Source of the DNA: Clostridiales bacterium
GTDB lineage: Bacteria > Bacillota > Clostridia > Oscillospirales > Oscillospiraceae
DNA: 64,000 bases
NCBI GenBank assembly: GCA_022785125.1
Contig: JALFRA010000022.1
Span: forward strand, 1 to 64,000
Direction of reading: 5' to 3'
Shown here: positions 50,046 to 58,895 of the stretch, piece after piece
Layout: every line of letters begins with the position of its first letter
Position numbering within the stretch: the first letter of the stretch is position 1
Program-made: the position numbers and the translations under genes
The notes under the pieces: generated by a model
Told to the model about the DNA's origin: nothing
Seen by the model: only the letters and a program-made list of their open reading frames with translations
Database searches by the model: none

Positions 50046-50996
50046 TTATCGGAAAAGGGGCAGCAGAGCCGCGCCGATGATACCGGCATCGTTGCCCAGG
50101 GCCGCCCGCACCAGCCGGGTACGGTGGACGCTGTTGCGGGCGTAGTCCTCCCGGTTCAGGATGTAGCGCACAGGGGCCATCAGCGTCTCCCCCTGAGCGG
50201 AGGGACCGCCGCCGATGCACACCACCTCGGGCTGGAAAATGTTCACCAAACTGGCCACGCCGCAGCCCAGGTAATCCACATACTCGTCAATGACCTTCCC
50301 AGCCGCCGCGTCGCCCAGAGCGGCGGCGTCAAAGGGGGTGCGGCCGTTGACTGTCTCCAGGGACCCGGCCAGTTCCCACAGCTTGGAGTCGGGATACTCC
50401 TGCATCACCTCGCGGGTACGCTTGATGAGGGCGGTGGCGGAGCAGTAGGCCTCAAAGCAGCCCTTCCGGCCGCAGGTACACAGCCGCCCGCCATGCTCGA
50501 TGACAAAGTGGCCCACTTCCATGCCGGCGTAATTGAAGCCGGTATACAGCTTGCCGTTGAGGACGGCGCCGCCGCCCACGCCGGTACCCAAAGTAATGGC
50601 GATCATGGACTGGCTGCCCTTGCCTGCCCCGGCGGCAAATTCGCCCAAAGCGGCGGCGTTGGCATCGTTCTCCAGATAGATCTTTTTATTCAGCCGCTCC
50701 GCCATCAGGGCGGTGAGGGGCACGTTGGAAAAGTCCAGATTGGACCAGAACCGGATCACGCCGGTATCAGGCTCAATGGTACCAGGGGAACCGATGCCCA
50801 CCGATTCGATATCGTCCAAGGACAGGCCCACCTGCTCCACCGCCGCCCGGGAGGCAGCCGCCATCTGATCGGCCACCTGTTCCGCCGGCACGCCCCGGGG
50901 GGTGGGCAGACTGACCTTCCCCAAAAGTTCACCATTTTCATTGACCACAGCGGCAGCCACATTGGTGCCGCCCAGATCGATTCCCAGATAGTACAT
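50046..50996 (-). CDS. ROK-family glucokinase
   Basis: The 316-residue sugar kinase has the ATP-binding YYLGIDLGGTNVAAAVV (residues 2-18), NDANAAALGEFAAG (about residue 105), the ROK signature GVGGGAVLNGKLYTG.. and the zinc motif LCTCGRKGCFEAYCS (about residue 170). Glucose is the likeliest substrate. It may begin at either of two adjacent ATGs (50999 or 50996); the second is better spaced from AGGAGG. It is alone between two terminators. Confidence 0.9.
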   Translation of the reverse strand: MYYLGIDLGGTNVAAAVVNENGELLGKVSLPTPRGVPAEQVADQMAAASRAAVEQVGLSLDDIESVGIGSPGTIEPDTGVIRFWSNLDFSNVPLTALMAERLNKKIYLENDANAAALGEFAAGAGKGSQSMIAITLGTGVGGGAVLNGKLYTGFNYAGMEVGHFVIEHGGRLCTCGRKGCFEAYCSATALIKRTREVMQEYPDSKLWELAGSLETVNGRTPFDAAALGDAAAGKVIDEYVDYLGCGVASLVNIFQPEVVCIGGGPSAQGETLMAPVRYILNREDYARNSVHRTRLVRAALGNDAGIIGAALLPLFR

Positions 50997-51056
50997 CATC
51001 CCGCCTCCTTTGTTTTTCTCCCTGATTATAATGCACTCGGCCCGGCGGCACAAGAG

Positions 51057-51086
51057 AAAAAACGGCGTCCTGCGGACGCCGTTTTT
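51057..51086. terminator. Terminator after the flippase-like gene
   Basis: A perfect stem of about 12 bp with a 3-nt loop and T-runs on both strands lies directly at the stop of the minus-strand flippase-like gene and upstream of the ROK gene. Confidence 0.85.
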
Positions 51087-52159
51087 CAGGTCACGATAGG
51101 CCCCCGGGCCCGTTTAGGGTAAATGGCGGGATCCTCCTTCCGCCGCTGACGGCGGGTCCGCAGATGGACCGTCAGCGCAACAATGGCACTGATCAGCAGG
51201 AATGCGTAAAAGCTGATCCCCCGGGACACCAGCACGGCAGGCGTCACCAGGCTGGAGCCAAAGAAGAGGGCCATGGCAGTAACGAAGCCGCCCTCAGAGG
51301 CGCCCACGGCGCCGGGCAGCGGCAGGTTGGCCACCGCCAGGGTCACCAGCGCCTGGGTGGCGATGATCTCCAGCGGACTGCTGCCGGTAAGGCCGAAGGC
51401 GTAGTACACTGCTACCGGAACGGAAAAGAGCGCGGTGAGCTGCACAACGGTGATCAGCACCAGCACCAGCATCATACCCGGGTTCTTTTTGACACACTCA
51501 GCGCCCCTGTGATACTCCTCCATCTGCTTTTCCAGTCGCTGGCGGGCCTTGTCCTCGTGGCGAATGATGCGCGCCTTGACCAGCAGCTTGAGTACGCCGC
51601 CGGTGAGCTTGCGGGCGGCGTTGGGCAGGAACATGAGGGAAAGCATCCCCACCGTCAGGCTGCCGTTGACCACCACGCCGTAGAGCAGCAACAAGCCCAG
51701 ACCGCCGCCCAGATTGCGGACCAGGTCAAAATGGGTCAGCGCCGCCGTCAAAGCGTAGGCAATGACCACCGCCTGATAGCACACGGCGATCAGCATCATA
51801 TTCAGCGCCCCGTGGGCCGCCGGGATGCTGTCCCTGGACATATAGTAGACCTGGGCCGGCTGACCACCGGTGGAAGAGGGGGTAATGGAACTGACATAAA
51901 AACCCACGAAGGAATAGCCCAGGCAGCGGCGATAGCGCACCTTATGGCCCAGGCGCCCCAAAATGATCCGGGAACACAGGGCCTCGCTGCCCACAAACAC
52001 GAACATCATACCCAGCCCCACCAGCAGCCACAGGGGATTGAGCTGCCGCAGGGTGCCAGCCAGCCGCGAGAAGGACATATCCCGGAGCAGCATATAGCCG
52101 GTAAAGGCCATGAGGGCCAGGATCAGCCCGATACCGACCAAGCTCTTCCGTTTGTCCAT
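51086..52159 (-). CDS. Flippase-like (MprF transmembrane-domain, UPF0104) protein
   Basis: The 357-residue protein has about eight membrane helices and family segments such as CSRIILGRLGHKVRYRRCLGYSFVGFYVSSITPSSTGGQPAQVYYM (SSITP-GGQ motif about residue 75) and LPLPGAVGASEGGFV. These are typical of the lysylphosphatidylglycerol-synthase TM family. There is no catalytic LPG synthase domain. Coupling (TGATG) to a glycosyltransferase suggests a role in moving or making a membrane glycolipid. Confidence 0.83.
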   Translation of the reverse strand: MDKRKSLVGIGLILALMAFTGYMLLRDMSFSRLAGTLRQLNPLWLLVGLGMMFVFVGSEALCSRIILGRLGHKVRYRRCLGYSFVGFYVSSITPSSTGGQPAQVYYMSRDSIPAAHGALNMMLIAVCYQAVVIAYALTAALTHFDLVRNLGGGLGLLLLYGVVVNGSLTVGMLSLMFLPNAARKLTGGVLKLLVKARIIRHEDKARQRLEKQMEEYHRGAECVKKNPGMMLVLVLITVVQLTALFSVPVAVYYAFGLTGSSPLEIIATQALVTLAVANLPLPGAVGASEGGFVTAMALFFGSSLVTPAVLVSRGISFYAFLLISAIVALTVHLRTRRQRRKEDPAIYPKRARGPIVT

Positions 52160-53247
52160 CAGGCGCACACCCCTCTTCCCGCGGTCAGCTGAGCCAGGAT
52201 ATGGGTCAGACTCTCCTGCTCCAGCTGTTCCTTCAATGCGTGCATTTTGGCCGACATATCAGAAAGTGTATAGTCGTCATAAATCAGCTCCCGAATGGCC
52301 GTCAGGCACTCATCGGGCTCCTTGGCCGCCACCCGGCCCAAGCCCCGCTTCACCAGAAAACGGGCGTTGTTCTTCTCCTGCTCCAGGAAGGGCTCCCAGG
52401 CCAGGATGGGCAGTTCGGAGAAAATGCTCTCAAACATGGTGATGCCGCCGGGCTTGGTGAGCACCAGATCGGCCCAGGCCATATACTCGTAAACCCGGTC
52501 GGTAAAGCCGATCACCTGAATATTCTCATACTTGCCCGCCAGCCGGTCGTACAGCTTCTGGTTGCGGCCGGTAATGATAGTGGTATGTACGCCGGGCAGG
52601 GTGTCCAGCGCCTCATAGAAGGAATCCTTCCGGGGCATCATACCCAGGCCGCCGCCCATAATGAGCAGATTGCGCTCCTGCCGGTCCCCCCGGTGAACAG
52701 GCATCTTGAATTCCGCCCGGACGGGGATACCGGTGACGTAGATGATATCACGGTTGACTCCCTTGGCCACCAGCCGCTCCCTGATCTCCTCGGTACCCAC
52801 CAGATAGCAATCGGTGGCACGGTGGATCCACTCGGAATGGCTGGTCAGGTCGGTGACGCAGGTCACCAGAGGCAGATCGCTCCCTGTCTCCCCTTTCCAG
52901 CGGGCCACCATACGGGCACAGATGGGATGGGTGGCAATGATCACATCGGGTCGCTTGGGCTCGAAAAGTTCCTCCACCCGGTCAGGGCACTGCTCGTCGT
53001 TCAGCGGCCGTTCGTCGGAATCCTTATTCTGGGTAAACTTATAATAAAGGTTAAACAGTCCGCTGCCCCGGGTCACCAGGACGTTGAACCACTTGTACAT
53101 GGACTCGGAATTGTGGCTGGTATAGGCAATCAGATCCATAACCTCCACCTGTGCCTCAGGAAAAGCCCGCAGCAGCTGCTGACGCAGGGACATGGAGGCC
53201 GACCAGTGACCCATACCGAACTTACCCGTTACGATCAGGATATTCAC
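52159..53247 (-). CDS. MGDG-synthase/UgtP-like glycosyltransferase
   Basis: The 362-residue GT28-fold enzyme has an N-terminal MGDG_synth domain (ILIVTGKFGMGHWSASMSLRQQLL, residues 3-26). Its nucleotide-sugar-binding C-terminal half contains LIMGGGLGMMP and WADLVLTKPGGITMFESIFSELPILAWEPFLEQEKNNARFL. It probably transfers a hexose to diacylglycerol on the inner membrane face. A TATACT with a poor -35 and upstream TCTTAA-N5-TTTTAA repeats suggest activator-dependent expression. Confidence 0.88.
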   Translation of the reverse strand: MNILIVTGKFGMGHWSASMSLRQQLLRAFPEAQVEVMDLIAYTSHNSESMYKWFNVLVTRGSGLFNLYYKFTQNKDSDERPLNDEQCPDRVEELFEPKRPDVIIATHPICARMVARWKGETGSDLPLVTCVTDLTSHSEWIHRATDCYLVGTEEIRERLVAKGVNRDIIYVTGIPVRAEFKMPVHRGDRQERNLLIMGGGLGMMPRKDSFYEALDTLPGVHTTIITGRNQKLYDRLAGKYENIQVIGFTDRVYEYMAWADLVLTKPGGITMFESIFSELPILAWEPFLEQEKNNARFLVKRGLGRVAAKEPDECLTAIRELIYDDYTLSDMSAKMHALKEQLEQESLTHILAQLTAGRGVCA

Positions 53248-53323
53248 GCAGCTCCCTCCTCACGATACTCTTTCTCATGGTCAAGTATAGCGGGCGTTTT
53301 TTTAGAAAATCAGAGCCTGTTTC

Positions 53324-53340
53324 TTAAAAAGATATTAAGA
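53324..53340 (-). promoter_or_regulatory. Phased TCTTAA-type repeat before the glycosyltransferase gene
   Basis: On the minus strand TCTTAA (53340-53335) and TTTTAA (53329-53324) are direct repeats with an 11-bp period, ending 34 nt before TATACT (53289-53284). This matches the box in front of the response regulator gene at 54.2 kb. Confidence 0.5.
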
Positions 53341-53355
53341 AAAAGAAACAGATTG

Positions 53356-53880
53356 TCACTTTTCCGCCCAGACCTCAAGGGGCAGAGGCTCTTCTCCAGC
53401 GGTACACACCGCCGCCCGCCAGTCCGGACCGGCATAGGCCCCAAAGCACAGGCCGTCCTGTTCCCCTGTCTGGCCCGGCTCCAGCAGAGGCACCGCAATG
53501 GTGCGGGGGGGCTGCCGCAGGCCAGTTCCCAGGCATTTTACCTTGGCCTCCTTCAGGGTCCACAGGGTATACAGGCTTCCCCAGTCCTCACCCCGGCCCT
53601 GGAACCAGGCAAATTCCTCCTCCGAGAGCACGTAACGGGCCAGTCCCGCCCGCCGAGGACGCACCCGCTCCACATCCACACCCAGAGGAGCCGCGCCTGC
53701 GCCGCACAGGGCCAGGCTGCCGCTGTGGCTCAGGTTAAAGTGCAGGCCGGGTATATCCGGAAACCAAGGCTTCCCCCACTCCATATAAGCGACCCGGGGC
53801 AGCTCCGTCCACCCAAACTCCTCCCGGAGCAGACGGGCAAGCAGCGCCCATGCGTCCCCTTCCTCCATCCGGAGCTTCAT
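53356..53880 (-). CDS. 4'-phosphopantetheinyl transferase, Sfp type
   Basis: This 174-residue enzyme would activate acyl or peptidyl carrier proteins. The Mg2+-binding GVDVERVRPRR (about residue 63) and WTLKEAKVKCLGTGL (about residue 110) are the two family signatures, and LHFNLSHSGSLALC precedes them. It is shorter than canonical Sfp but complete for these motifs. The ATG at 53880 follows AAGGAGG. Longer upstream frames lack a ribosome site. Confidence 0.85.
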   Translation of the reverse strand: MKLRMEEGDAWALLARLLREEFGWTELPRVAYMEWGKPWFPDIPGLHFNLSHSGSLALCGAGAAPLGVDVERVRPRRAGLARYVLSEEEFAWFQGRGEDWGSLYTLWTLKEAKVKCLGTGLRQPPRTIAVPLLEPGQTGEQDGLCFGAYAGPDWRAAVCTAGEEPLPLEVWAEK

Positions 53881-54213
53881 GTTCCCCGCCTCCTTCCACA
53901 GTCGCAAAAAGACGGCGAGCCCTACCGGTCGCTTTACGGCACGGCAGGGACGCCGCGTGTCCTTATTTGTCATTATATCCGGCGGGTCTTGGATTCGCAA
54001 GTCTCATTCGTTCACAATGCCATTTCTTTCATTTTTCCCTTTTCATTTTAAAAAGGGAGCCGGCTTTCCCCCTGTATTTGCTTTTGTCGGTGGTTGGAGG
54101 TACAATAAGATATCACGCCTGTTGGCTTGAACGCTCTTAAAAGGTTCTTAAGAGATTTCCGCCCCCGCTCTTAAAAGACGTCTGCTACTTTTAACTGTAC
54201 ACGAGGTGAGCTT
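53881..54213. other. Intergenic region between the transferase and response regulator genes
   Basis: This 333-bp region contains no supported gene. Its last 80 bp are AT-rich and carry the TCTTAA boxes of the response regulator. The remainder has no repeats or hairpins that I could support. Confidence 0.5.
54135..54151 (+). promoter_or_regulatory. TCTTAA-N5-TCTTAA box before the response regulator gene
   Basis: Perfect TCTTAA half-sites at 54135-54140 and 54146-54151 have an 11-bp period, typical of OmpR/PhoB-family tandem binding. A third TCTTAA lies at 54169-54174. The pair ends 34 nt before TACTTT (54186-54191), a possible -10, as at the glycosyltransferase promoter. Autoregulation is the simplest reading. 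Confidence 0.55.
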
Positions 54214-54912
54214 ATGTATACTATTCTCGTCTGTGATGACGACCATGACATCGTCTCCGCCCTGGATATCTATCTGACCAGCGAGGGTTACCGCACCGTC
54301 AAGGCCTATGACGGGTTGGAGGCCATCCGTGCCGTGGAGGCCCAGCAGGTAGATCTCATTCTGATGGACATTATGATGCCCGGTCTGGACGGTATCCGGG
54401 CCACCGCCAAGCTGCGGGAAAAATGCAACGTCCCCATCATCCTGCTCACGGCCAGGAGCGAGGATGCCGACAAGGTCCTGGGACTGAATATCGGCGCCGA
54501 CGACTACATTACCAAACCCTTTAATCCCATCGAGGTCATCGCCCGGGTGAAGAGCCAGCTGCGCCGGTACACCAGCCTGGGCGGCAAAAGCGGCACAGGC
54601 GAGAACCCCCAGCTGCTTACCAACGGCGGCATCGCACTGGATGACAATGCCAAGTCGGTAACTGTGGACGGAGAACGGGTGAACCTGACTCCGCTGGAGT
54701 ATAACATTCTCCTTTTGCTGCTGAAAAATCCAGGCCGGGTCTTTTCCACCAGCCAGATCTACGAGCTGGTGTGGAACGACCCCTCTCTGGGTTCGGAAAA
54801 TACCGTGGCGGTCCACATCCGCCACCTGAGAGAAAAAATTGAGATCGATCCGGCCAACCCCAGATACATTAAGGTGGTGTGGGGCCTGGGCTACAAGATG
54901 GAAAAGCTCTGA
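54214..54912 (+). CDS. OmpR-family response regulator
   Basis: The 232-residue regulator has a receiver domain (residues 1-115: acidic pocket DDD at 8-10, phospho-Asp in LILMDIMMPGLDG at about 52, ITKPFNP with Lys at about 102) and a winged-helix domain (about 140-230, LTPLEYNILLLLLKNPGRVFS...YIKVVWGLGYKME). The next gene is its cognate kinase, 25 bp downstream. Boxes of phased TCTTAA occur before this gene and two nearby envelope-related genes. The closest named system cannot be fixed from sequence alone; it is VanR/RegX-like. Confidence 0.9.
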   Translation: MYTILVCDDDHDIVSALDIYLTSEGYRTVKAYDGLEAIRAVEAQQVDLILMDIMMPGLDGIRATAKLREKCNVPIILLTARSEDADKVLGLNIGADDYITKPFNPIEVIARVKSQLRRYTSLGGKSGTGENPQLLTNGGIALDDNAKSVTVDGERVNLTPLEYNILLLLLKNPGRVFSTSQIYELVWNDPSLGSENTVAVHIRHLREKIEIDPANPRYIKVVWGLGYKMEKL

Positions 54913-54937
54913 CCTGTTCAAAAGGAGGGGAACCACC

Positions 54938-57058
54938 ATGAAAAAACTGGGAACCCGGCTGGCGGTAAAGGTGATCGCCTTCCTGCTGGCCCTGGGCACC
55001 GGCGTCGGCGGCTTCTGGGCCACCCTGTTCATCCTCTCCCAGTGGGATACCCTGTGGACCGGCGTGGGCTACTACTCCAGCAACTCCTGTTTCCAATACA
55101 TGAACAACCGCATGATACAGGTGGAGGAGCTGGCCCGGCTGCTCCAGTATCAGGCCTGGGAGGCCCCACTGTCCTACCTGGATCAGCAGCGCCTCGGCGA
55201 CCTGAACTACGCCCTGGACAGCAGCCGCACCAATTTCTGCTTTACCATCCGGCGCAACGACAGCGGCGCACTGGTCTACTCCAATCTGGAGGACGGCAAA
55301 ACGGTGGAGAGCAGTGTCCATACCGTCCTGCGGGATTCCATCGACGTGACCTACAACGATGGCGGCGAGCGCCGGAAAGACTACTTCGTCTGGAACGGAG
55401 AAAAGCAGTTCTATCTGCTCTATGTGGTGCTGGACGACGGCGCCGAGCAGCTGCTCACCCCTAATGACGCCGCCACGGCCGCCCAGTACGGCTACACCTT
55501 CAACGGAAACTCCTGGGACTATAACCAGGCTCAGGACAGCCGCCTGCTCTATATGGAACTGGCTGTGGAATACGGCGTGGCCTATCCCCTGTCGGTCCAC
55601 GACGAATTCTGGGACAGCTCTCAGGATTTCAGCGAGTACGCCCGGTATCTGCCCGCTCTGGCGGTGCTCACTGTGGTGCTGGATGTGTCCTGCGTGCTGA
55701 CCTGCGTCTTTCTGTGCCGGGTGGTGGGCCTCCGGCCGGGCAGGGAGGATGTCACCCTGAGCCGCTTCGACCGCATCCCCATGGATCTGCTGGTGCTGCT
55801 GGATATCTGGACCATCATTCTGCTGCTGGCCGGAGGCGATCCCATGGCCGTCGCCCTCAACGCCAACGGCCCCTCTACCGACGTGGTGGTGGGACTTGCC
55901 CTCATCTCCAGCGGAATAGGCCTTTGTTTTCTCTCTTTCCTGCTTACCTTTGTGACCCGTCTCCGCACCAAAACCCTGTGGAGCAACACGCTTGTCTGGC
56001 GCCTGATCCAGGTGCTGGGCCGTGCTCTTCGCAACGCGGCCCACAGCTGGCCCCTCACCGGGCGGATCATCATTCTCTTTCTGCTCTATCTGGTGGGCAC
56101 CGTTCTCACCGGCCTTACCGTGGTGTTGATTCCGGTCTACCAGGGGCTGGTATTGTGGCTGCTGTGCCGGTGGGCCATCCAGTGGCACCGGGTCCGCCAG
56201 GGCGCCGACCATATCCTGGGCGGTGATCCCAGCTTCAAGATCGACACCAGGGGCCTGTACCACGACCTGGCCCAGCACGCCAAGCAGCTCAACGATCTGG
56301 GCGACACCATCAGCCAGGCGGTGGATGAGCGCATCCGCAGCGAGCGTTTCCGGGCGGAGCTTATCACAAACGTATCCCACGATCTGAAAACTCCCCTGAC
56401 CTCCATCATCAACTATGTGGACCTGCTGAAGAAGCAGCCCATTGACGATCCCCAGGTCCAGTCCTACATCGAGGTACTCACCCGGAAAAGCCAGCGGCTG
56501 AAAAAGCTGACCGAGGATCTGGTGGAGGCCTCCAAAGCCTCCACCGGCACCCTCCCCGTCCACCTGGAGCGGCTGGGCATGGTACAGCTGGTCCGGCAGG
56601 CCCTGGGAGAATTCGAGGAGCGATTTGCCCAGAGCAATCTGGCCGTGGTCACCCTCTATCCGGAGGAAGAGGTGTGGATCATGGCGGATGGTCACCACCT
56701 GTGGCGGGTCATCGACAACCTCCTGTCCAACTGCAACAAGTACGCCCTGGAGGGCACCCGGGTCTATCTGGAGATCACCCGTCGGGACAATGCCGCCGTA
56801 TTCTCGGTGAAAAACATCTCCCGGCAGCAGCTCAACATCCCCCCTGAGCAGCTGATGGAACGCTTTGTCCGTGGGGATACCTCCCGCACCACCGACGGCT
56901 CCGGCCTGGGACTGTCCATCGCCCGCAGCCTCACCGAGCTGCAGCACGGCCAGTTTGATCTGAGCATCGACGGCGATCTGTTTAAGGCCACCGTCACCTT
57001 CCAGCTGGCTCCGCCGCCCAAGGTTGAGACGGAGCCACAGCTTCCCCCGCCCGCATAA
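54938..57058 (+). CDS. Polytopic sensor histidine kinase
   Basis: The 706-residue kinase has an N-terminal helix (about residues 10-32), an external domain of about 200 residues, and then about five more helices (residues 240-440). HisKA with ELITNVSHDLKTPLTSIINYVDLL (about residue 475) follows, then HATPase_c (VIDNLLSNCNKYAL, GSGLGLSIARSL). A multi-helix block between sensor and kinase, with no clear HAMP, is less usual. The ATG at 54938 follows AAAGGAGGGG. The signal is unknown. Confidence 0.87.
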   Translation: MKKLGTRLAVKVIAFLLALGTGVGGFWATLFILSQWDTLWTGVGYYSSNSCFQYMNNRMIQVEELARLLQYQAWEAPLSYLDQQRLGDLNYALDSSRTNFCFTIRRNDSGALVYSNLEDGKTVESSVHTVLRDSIDVTYNDGGERRKDYFVWNGEKQFYLLYVVLDDGAEQLLTPNDAATAAQYGYTFNGNSWDYNQAQDSRLLYMELAVEYGVAYPLSVHDEFWDSSQDFSEYARYLPALAVLTVVLDVSCVLTCVFLCRVVGLRPGREDVTLSRFDRIPMDLLVLLDIWTIILLLAGGDPMAVALNANGPSTDVVVGLALISSGIGLCFLSFLLTFVTRLRTKTLWSNTLVWRLIQVLGRALRNAAHSWPLTGRIIILFLLYLVGTVLTGLTVVLIPVYQGLVLWLLCRWAIQWHRVRQGADHILGGDPSFKIDTRGLYHDLAQHAKQLNDLGDTISQAVDERIRSERFRAELITNVSHDLKTPLTSIINYVDLLKKQPIDDPQVQSYIEVLTRKSQRLKKLTEDLVEASKASTGTLPVHLERLGMVQLVRQALGEFEERFAQSNLAVVTLYPEEEVWIMADGHHLWRVIDNLLSNCNKYALEGTRVYLEITRRDNAAVFSVKNISRQQLNIPPEQLMERFVRGDTSRTTDGSGLGLSIARSLTELQHGQFDLSIDGDLFKATVTFQLAPPPKVETEPQLPPPA

Positions 57059-57061
57059 AAG

Positions 57062-57092
57062 AAGTCCTGCCGTTTTCACGGCAGGACTTTTC
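57062..57092. terminator. Bidirectional terminator between the kinase and nifU genes
   Basis: An 11-bp perfect stem (57062-57072 with 57079-57089) lies between convergent genes, with T-rich flanks. Confidence 0.85.
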
Positions 57093-57094
57093 CG

Positions 57095-57535
57095 TTATCC
57101 GCAGGAAGAGCAGCAGTGCCCCTCCTCACAGTCACAGGGCAGCTTCAGGGACTCGGGCACCGGCTCTCCTTTCTTCTTATAGTAGTCGGCAAGAGCAGCC
57201 TTGATGGCCTCCTCCGCCAGCACGGAACAGTGCATCTTGTGGGCAGGCAGCCCGTCCAGGGCCTCAGCCACGGCGGCGTTGGTGAGAGTCATGGCCTCGG
57301 AGATGGTCTTGCCCTTGATCATCTCGGTGGCCATGGAGGAGGTGGCGATGGCGGAACCGCAGCCGAAGGTCTTGAACTTGACGTCGGTGATGACGTCGCC
57401 GTCGATCTTCAGGTACATCTTCATGATGTCGCCGCACTTGGGGTTGCCCACCTGGCCTACTCCATCGGCGCCCTCGATCTCTCCCACATTGCGGGGATGC
57501 TCAAAATGGTCCATCACTTTATCTGAATACAGCAT
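57095..57535 (-). CDS. nifU: NifU/IscU-like Fe-S scaffold protein
   Basis: The 146-residue scaffold receives sulfur from the cysteine desulfurase encoded upstream. The three cluster cysteines are in GNPKCGDIMKMYL (about residue 34), FKTFGCGSAIATSSMATEM (about 60) and AHKMHCSVLAEEAI (about 102). After the usual end, a short tail CDCEEGHCCSSCG adds six cysteines, which could bind another metal or accept clusters. It starts 19 bp after nifS. Confidence 0.93.
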   Translation of the reverse strand: MLYSDKVMDHFEHPRNVGEIEGADGVGQVGNPKCGDIMKMYLKIDGDVITDVKFKTFGCGSAIATSSMATEMIKGKTISEAMTLTNAAVAEALDGLPAHKMHCSVLAEEAIKAALADYYKKKGEPVPESLKLPCDCEEGHCCSSCG

Positions 57536-57554
57536 TGCAGTTGCTCCTTTCCAA

Positions 57555-58754
57555 TTACAGCTCCCAGGTGGGTTTCTGGGCTTCCTTGTCCCATACCGGG
57601 GACATCTCCCGCAGGTAGGCCACCACGGCGGGCACTTCTTTCAGGATATAGTCCACGTCCTCCTCGGTATTCTCAGCTCCCAGGGAGAGCCGCAGGGACC
57701 CATGGGCAATGGCGTGGGGCAGGCCGATGGACAGCAGCACATGGGAGGGGTCCAAAGAAGCGGAGGAGCAGGCGGAACCGGAGGAGGCACAGATCCCCTT
57801 GGCGTCCAGATGGAGCAGCAGGGCCTCACCCTCCACACCTTCAAAGACAAAGGAGGCGGTGCCGGGCAGCCGCTTCACCGGGTGGCCGGTGCGGCGGGAA
57901 TAGGGCAGCGCGGACAGGCCGGCGATCAGCTTGTCCCGCAGGGCGGACAGCCGGGCGGATTCCTGAGGCAGGTGGTCCACCGCCTCCTTCAAAGCGGCGG
58001 CCATACCGGCGGCGCCGGGTACATTCTCGGTGCCGGAGCGGCGGCCCTTCTCCTGTCCGCCGCCCTGGATGAGTGCGGGCAGCCGGAGGGGCTTTTTCAT
58101 ATACAGGGCCCCGATCCCCTTGGGTCCGCCGAACTTATGGCCGGACAGGGAGAGCAGGTCCACATTCCACGCCTCCACGTCCACCGGGATGTGACCCACC
58201 GCCTGAACGGCGTCGGTGTGGAACAACACCTTGTGGGCTCGGGCAATGGCGCCGATCTCCGCAATGGGCTGGATGGTGCCAATCTCGTTGTTGGCGGCCA
58301 TAACAGAGATGAGGATGGTATCCGGACGGATGGCCTGTTCCACGGCGGCGGGGTCCACCAGACCGTCCCCGTCCACCGGCAGATAGGTCACCTCATAGCC
58401 CCGCTTCTCCAGCCACTGGGCGGTATGGAGAATGGCGTGGTGTTCAATGGCGGTGGTGATGATGTGGCCGGTGGTTTTGCCCTTGAGGGCCATCAGTTCA
58501 GCCACTCCACGCAGGGCCCAGTTGTCGGCCTCGGTACCACCGGAGGTAAAATAGAGTTCCTCCGGCTTGGCATTCAGGCAGGCGGCCACCTGGGCCCGGG
58601 CCTGCTCCAAATGGGTCTTGCCCTCCTGAGCAAAGCGGTACAGACTGGAGGGATTGCCATAGTCTCTGGTAAAATGAGGCAGCATAGCGGAAAGAGCAGT
58701 ATCGGTAACGGCAGTGGTAGCCGCATGATCAGCATAGACAAATCGTTCAGACAT
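57555..58754 (-). CDS. nifS: Cysteine desulfurase NifS
   Basis: The 399-residue PLP enzyme supplies sulfur for Fe-S clusters. VYADHAATTAVTDTALSAM at the N-terminus, FTSGGTEADNWAL, the PLP lysine in DLLSLSGHKFGGPKGIGALY (about residue 203), and the active-site Cys in GICASSGSACSSASLDPSHVLL (about residue 327) are all present. The ATG at 58754 follows AAAGGAGCC. A consensus promoter and a possible Rrf2-type operator lie upstream. No iscR gene is adjacent. Confidence 0.94.
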   Translation of the reverse strand: MSERFVYADHAATTAVTDTALSAMLPHFTRDYGNPSSLYRFAQEGKTHLEQARAQVAACLNAKPEELYFTSGGTEADNWALRGVAELMALKGKTTGHIITTAIEHHAILHTAQWLEKRGYEVTYLPVDGDGLVDPAAVEQAIRPDTILISVMAANNEIGTIQPIAEIGAIARAHKVLFHTDAVQAVGHIPVDVEAWNVDLLSLSGHKFGGPKGIGALYMKKPLRLPALIQGGGQEKGRRSGTENVPGAAGMAAALKEAVDHLPQESARLSALRDKLIAGLSALPYSRRTGHPVKRLPGTASFVFEGVEGEALLLHLDAKGICASSGSACSSASLDPSHVLLSIGLPHAIAHGSLRLSLGAENTEEDVDYILKEVPAVVAYLREMSPVWDKEAQKPTWEL

Positions 58755-58770
58755 AGGTGGCTCCTTTCTG

Positions 58771-58800
58771 GAATTCACTTAATTCCTATCTGTTTACTAG
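58771..58800 (-). promoter_or_regulatory. Possible Rrf2/CymR-type operator before nifS
   Basis: Between the nifS -10 and its start the minus strand reads CTAGTAAACAGATAGGAATT, resembling Rrf2-family (IscR/CymR) sites of Bacillota. The match is by eye and the regulator is not in the window. Confidence 0.35.
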
Positions 58801-58829
58801 ATTATACGAAATCTCACTTTGTTTGTCAA
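58801..58829 (-). promoter_or_regulatory. Consensus promoter of nifS-nifU
   Basis: Minus strand TTGACA (58824-58829) and TATAAT (58801-58806), both perfect, are 17 bp apart. Confidence 0.88.
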
Positions 58830-58895
58830 GTAAAATCTTCCGCCAGTCCTTGATTCGGCTGCTAATTAAAATTTTTTAAAGATCCCGCTTTCCCG

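Noticed and set aside
54869..57079. Very long minus-strand open frame (736 codons) opposite the histidine kinase
   Set aside because: The plus strand encodes a complete kinase with all motifs and a strong ribosome site; the antisense frame has low-complexity Gln/His/Gly-rich sequence.
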